Assembly: GCF_009870125.1 (NCBI RefSeq)
Contig: NC_046683.1
Coordinates: 31,400,129 to 31,464,128 of the forward strand
DNA from: Drosophila pseudoobscura
Lineage: Eukaryota > Arthropoda > Insecta > Diptera > Drosophilidae
DNA length: 64,000 nucleotides
Reading direction: 5' to 3'
Shown: positions 61,211 through 64,000 of the stretch, one piece after another
Numbering within the stretch: position 1 is the first letter of the stretch
Layout: the number at the start of each line of letters is the position of its first letter
The notes under the pieces: generated by a model
Seen by the model: only the letters and a program-made list of their open reading frames with translations
The model's database searches: none
What the model was told of the DNA's origin: nothing
Made by a program: the position numbers and the translations under genes

Positions 61211-62490
61211 ATTATCTTTATAAAATATTTACAAATTATAAATCAAACAATTGTTATGCGGGGACAACTCGGGACGCTTTTAAAGGAGGAAGAATATTGA
61301 ATAAAGACTAAAACATTTTTTCTAATTAAATTTCAGAAATTAATTTTTATTGAATTTTATTGAACGAAAAATAAAAATAATAACAAATATTGAATGATGT
61401 GAAATAAGTTAAATTAATTAAGTTAATCAAAAACAGATTTGAAAAGAATAGATTTATTTTTGTTTTTGAAGTTTTTTGTTTGTTTTCGTTGCCCAGTTAA
61501 AAATGGATCCGAGCTCTACAATAATCTGTTTAACAAATCTGTATTTGTTGCTACACTTGAGATCTTCCGAGTGTGATGGAGTCGATACATTTTTATATCC
61601 TTATTCCTAGACTCAGCAGCTTCTTCGGAGAGCTCTCCAATCGATACTAAAGCATGTTTAATGACGTCAGGAGAATGACGTCTTTAAACTGCTTTGGTAG
61701 ATCTTCATAAACTTCGTTAGCTTTATCAGGAAATTAGCCTTTATTTAAGCACCACTTATCAAAAAATGAATGCGAGAAAGCATACATAGAAAGCATATAA
61801 ATAAATATTTATAGGCCAAGCGTTCAAAAAAATTAACAATAAGCCTATAAGATAAATACATTGAGAAATAAGAAAACAAAACAAATAAAATCGCAAAGCA
61901 CATACAAAAAAACAAAAAGATAACATAAAACTTCCACGGAAATCAGTAAAAAGTCAACTAGGCCGCCTTAGCTAAATGCATATATCGCAAACACGGGCAA
62001 AAACGGGCAACTTATATTCATAGCTAAAAATATTAAAACAACAAAAAATTTTTATACATAAGTCTGAACTTAGCCAGAGAAGGGGTCTTTTATTTTAGTA
62101 TTAAGGTAACAACAACACAGACAATAACATATGGAACAGTTTATTATTAAAACAAAACTACAGCACATTATATCGTAAACACAGTTGTATTGCATAGTAA
62201 ATACCTTTTAATATTCATTTTAAATTGCAATATTACTAGTCGCGTATATATAATTTTTTATATCTTGAAATCGAGAGCTCACTCTGTAAAAAATTCAACT
62301 GCACAGTCCACATGCATTTTTGGTCTGTCTTTTCGAGCGTTTCGTTATATGCACGGTTGGAATAAAACAAAAACGAAATCACCGATTAATAACATATTCC
62401 TTTTAGAAATAGTGAAGACACATTTGGAAGCAAAATTTAAACTTTAATTTTTTTCCTAATGGCCTATGAAACCGTCCATTGTGCGTCTGG
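61211..62490. other. AT-rich intergenic sequence, no recognisable gene
   Basis: About 1.3 kb with long A/T runs and scattered stops in all frames. The open frame 62190-62447 has no features of a gene. Nothing else is identified. Confidence 0.6.
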
Positions 62491-62499
62491 AAAGAATAT

Positions 62500-62538
62500 A
62501 GACGTCGTCAAATTCCTTTGACCACCTCTTTATAAACC
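62500..62538 (-). repeat. Short non-LTR ORF2 scrap
   Basis: GACGTCGTCAAATTCCTTTGACCACCTCTTTATAAACC matches 44,445-44,482 of the non-LTR element (the KRWSKEFDD segment on the - strand). The match is 34 or more bases, so chance is unlikely. Confidence 0.65.
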
Positions 62539-62554
62539 TCTGTGAGCCCTTTTT

Positions 62555-62780
62555 ACCATAGGTTAGGTTAGGTTAGGTTGAGGCGGCTGCCGGGCTCGTT
62601 AGGAGTCCGTAACACTTAGGCCGGTTTCGGCCCGTTGTGATACCGCTTAGGATCTTCCCTTCCTGCGTAGTGAGACTTCCTATCAGCAATTATACCTTCC
62701 AGACGCTCTCACAAAGTTCGCGATCTTCCTGGGATATAGTTAGGACATCTCCCTTATACCATGGACGTCGGAAAAATCTT
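62555..62780. repeat. Dispersed repeat starting with (GGTTA)n
   Basis: It begins GGTTAGGTTAGGTTAGGTTGAGGCGGCTGCC and continues with GGGCTCGTTAGGAGTCC and GGCCGGTTTCGGCCC (an inverted repeat). I take it as the 3' end of a dispersed element whose tail is a simple repeat. Not assigned further. Confidence 0.5.
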
Positions 62781-62895
62781 ATTGTATCTTATACCCTGTT
62801 ACACGTGTACGTGAGCGGATATATAAAATGCTATTTGCATCACTCTACTTGTTCTGCTACGCAACAAAAAAATTTTCTTAATTAAATGCTAATTT
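62781..62895. other. Short unassigned sequence
   Basis: AT-rich spacer between the GGTTA repeat and the mariner terminus. Nothing recognised. Confidence 0.4.
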
Positions 62896-64000
62896 ATACG
62901 AGGGCTATTTCGGCAATACTAATGCCAATATGTAAAATCTGAAAACGCCACAATTAACTTTGTCATTTTTAAGCACATATGCACATATGTACATATTGTT
63001 TTTTGTTTTGTTTACAATCAGTTCAAAAAATTCACTTTGCAAAAAATTGAAATATTTTTAGATATTTTTCGTTGGATTATTTTTCACAACTTTGACATAA
63101 ATTATCCCAACAAGAATGTGTTGATGAACTTAGTTCTTTGTATGGCGCGAAAGCACCATTAAAAACGACAGATTATCGCTGGTTTTAAGCGTGGTCGTAG
63201 GCCATGACGAATCCCGTTAAGGTCGTCCAAAATCAGCTGTTATTTATTTGTGCTACACGACAGCACACACCTCAAACCACAAAACATCGATGGTGTAGGT
63301 GAACTGATAGAACAAGATCGACACGTGACATATCGTGAGATAGAGGCAGAATTGCACATTAGTTCCATTTAATACGTTCCATTTTGCATGAACACTTAGT
63401 TGTAAAAAAGGTTTGTTCTTGCTGGATACTCCATAACTTATCAATCTCTCAAAAAAAGGCTCGCGTCGATTGAAGTAAGGAAATTCTTAAAAACTTCGAC
63501 CGTGGTCTTCAAAAGTCGTTTTTAAAATCGTGATAGGTGATAAATGATGGATATATCCGTATGAGCCGGAAACTAAACAGCAATTAACCGTGTGGGTGTT
63601 CCAAGATGAGCCACATACAACAGAAGTTGTTAGAGCACGAAGCACTTTGAAGAAAAAGGTCGCCTGTTTCTTGGGAGAATGGATCAATTCCGAATGGTAC
63701 ACGACCATTTTTTTCCGGAGCTCTCTGTAGAAATTCGCAAAATCAACTGCCGAACACGAATTATTCTCCATCATGACAAGTCGAGCTCTTACACATCCCG
63801 ACAATCAGGTTCATTTTTAAGCAGTCAAAAAATCGAATTGATGACTCATCCTCCCTACAGTCCTGACTTGGCACCCAATGACTTCTTTTAATTCCGTCAC
63901 ATAAAAAAAACCAGCGTGGTCAACGGTTTACGAGCGCCGAAGAAGCAGTTAAAGAGTTCTAAACCCATGTTTTGGAGGTATCTCAAAAGGATTGGAAAAA
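62896..64000 (+). mobile_element. Decayed mariner (irritans-type), running off the window end
   Basis: A TA-flanked terminus TACGAGGGCTATTTCGGCAATAC begins at about 62896. Downstream, broken frames match a mariner transposase in order: YGAKAPLKTT and WFKRGR (DNA-binding part), DESR ... RPKSAV, LIEQDRHVTYREIEAELHI, ILHEHLVVKKVC, VWVFQDEP, VACFLGEW, then HHDKSS and HPPYSPDLAPNDFF. The catalytic DD34D region is represented by the HHD and PDLAPNDF motifs. Many frameshifts and stops show an old inactive copy. The 3' end is beyond 64000. Confidence 0.85.
63679..63891 (+). pseudogene. Mariner transposase C-terminal fragment
   Basis: A 70-residue frame, the longest piece of the mariner: it reads EIRKINCRTRIILHHDKSSS and SSQKIELMTHPPYSPDLAPN, covering the second catalytic Asp (HHD) and the last one (YSPDLAPND). 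It ends in a TAA after FF where the family continues with a FP-type motif. The spacing between the two Asp residues is consistent with DD34D. Confidence 0.85.

Noticed and set aside
61118..62447. Short + strand frames in AT-rich sequence
   Set aside because: Low complexity, no motifs, not longer than expected by chance.
62555..62580. Telomeric TTAGG array
   Set aside because: Only three to four units, embedded in a dispersed repeat, and Drosophila telomeres use retrotransposons.
1..64000. tRNA or rRNA genes
   Set aside because: The only tRNA-like matches are the 17-18-base primer-binding sites of the LTR elements; no cloverleaf or rRNA segment was seen.

Overview
The window looks like Drosophila heterochromatin or a repeat-rich arm base. 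It carries DINE-1/INE-1 (Helentron-type) repeats, BEL/Pao and Ty3/gypsy LTR retrotransposons, a two-ORF non-LTR retrotransposon, a mariner remnant, short introns of 56-59 bp, and almost no intact host coding sequence. The exact species cannot be read from the sequence.

The backbone (about 1-52,020) is a head-to-tail tandem array of a unit of about 3.8 kb. Each unit has three parts: (i) an anonymous spacer of about 0.7 kb beginning near a TTTAAGTAATTTG motif; (ii) a DINE-1-like stretch with a TC-rich block; (iii) a 5'-truncated piece of a gene related to animal BTBD7 (second BTB domain, BACK region, C-terminal tail), with its last short intron and 3' UTR. At least seven copies are present, all on the + strand and all broken by frameshifts, stops and deletions. 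Several lesions are shared, so the fragment was already dead when it was amplified. An eighth copy at 58,121-59,646 is different: it has the true 5' end (exon 1, a 59-bp intron, both BTB domains and BACK) but is cut at its 3' end by a non-LTR insertion.

Mobile elements have landed in the array, and nearly all lie on the - strand, opposite to the BTBD7 copies. In order: a 5'-truncated gypsy integrase-LTR fragment (1,079-2,381, the + strand exception); a compact BEL/Pao element with near-identical LTRs and a 5-bp target duplication (6,240-9,677), which keeps Gag-protease but has lost reverse transcriptase and integrase; a 9.3-kb gypsy element with 1.8-kb LTRs and a 4-bp duplication (11,601-20,897), whose Gag starts with a RING-H2 finger and whose RT active site reads YLGD; a 2.26-kb element of unknown type with a 91-bp tandem repeat, present twice (28,100-30,359 and 40,983-43,241) because of a segmental duplication; a BEL/Pao element with a 1,463-codon open frame lacking the RT active site and most of RNase H, plus an extra zinc-knuckle/protease ORF after integrase (33,068-40,876); and a nearly full-length non-LTR element (43,638-48,222).

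From 52,024 to 57,640 lie decayed gypsy and BEL remnants, two inverted DINE-1 copies and a non-LTR 3' tail. After the 5'-complete BTBD7 copy the window ends in rearranged non-LTR pieces, AT-rich sequence without recognisable genes, a GGTTA-repeat-bearing dispersed repeat and a decayed irritans-type mariner that runs off the end.

The genes do not form a pathway. The region is best read as a gene-fragment macrosatellite used as a landing site for transposons. The near-uniform antisense orientation of the transposons makes a small-RNA (piRNA) source locus a testable possibility.
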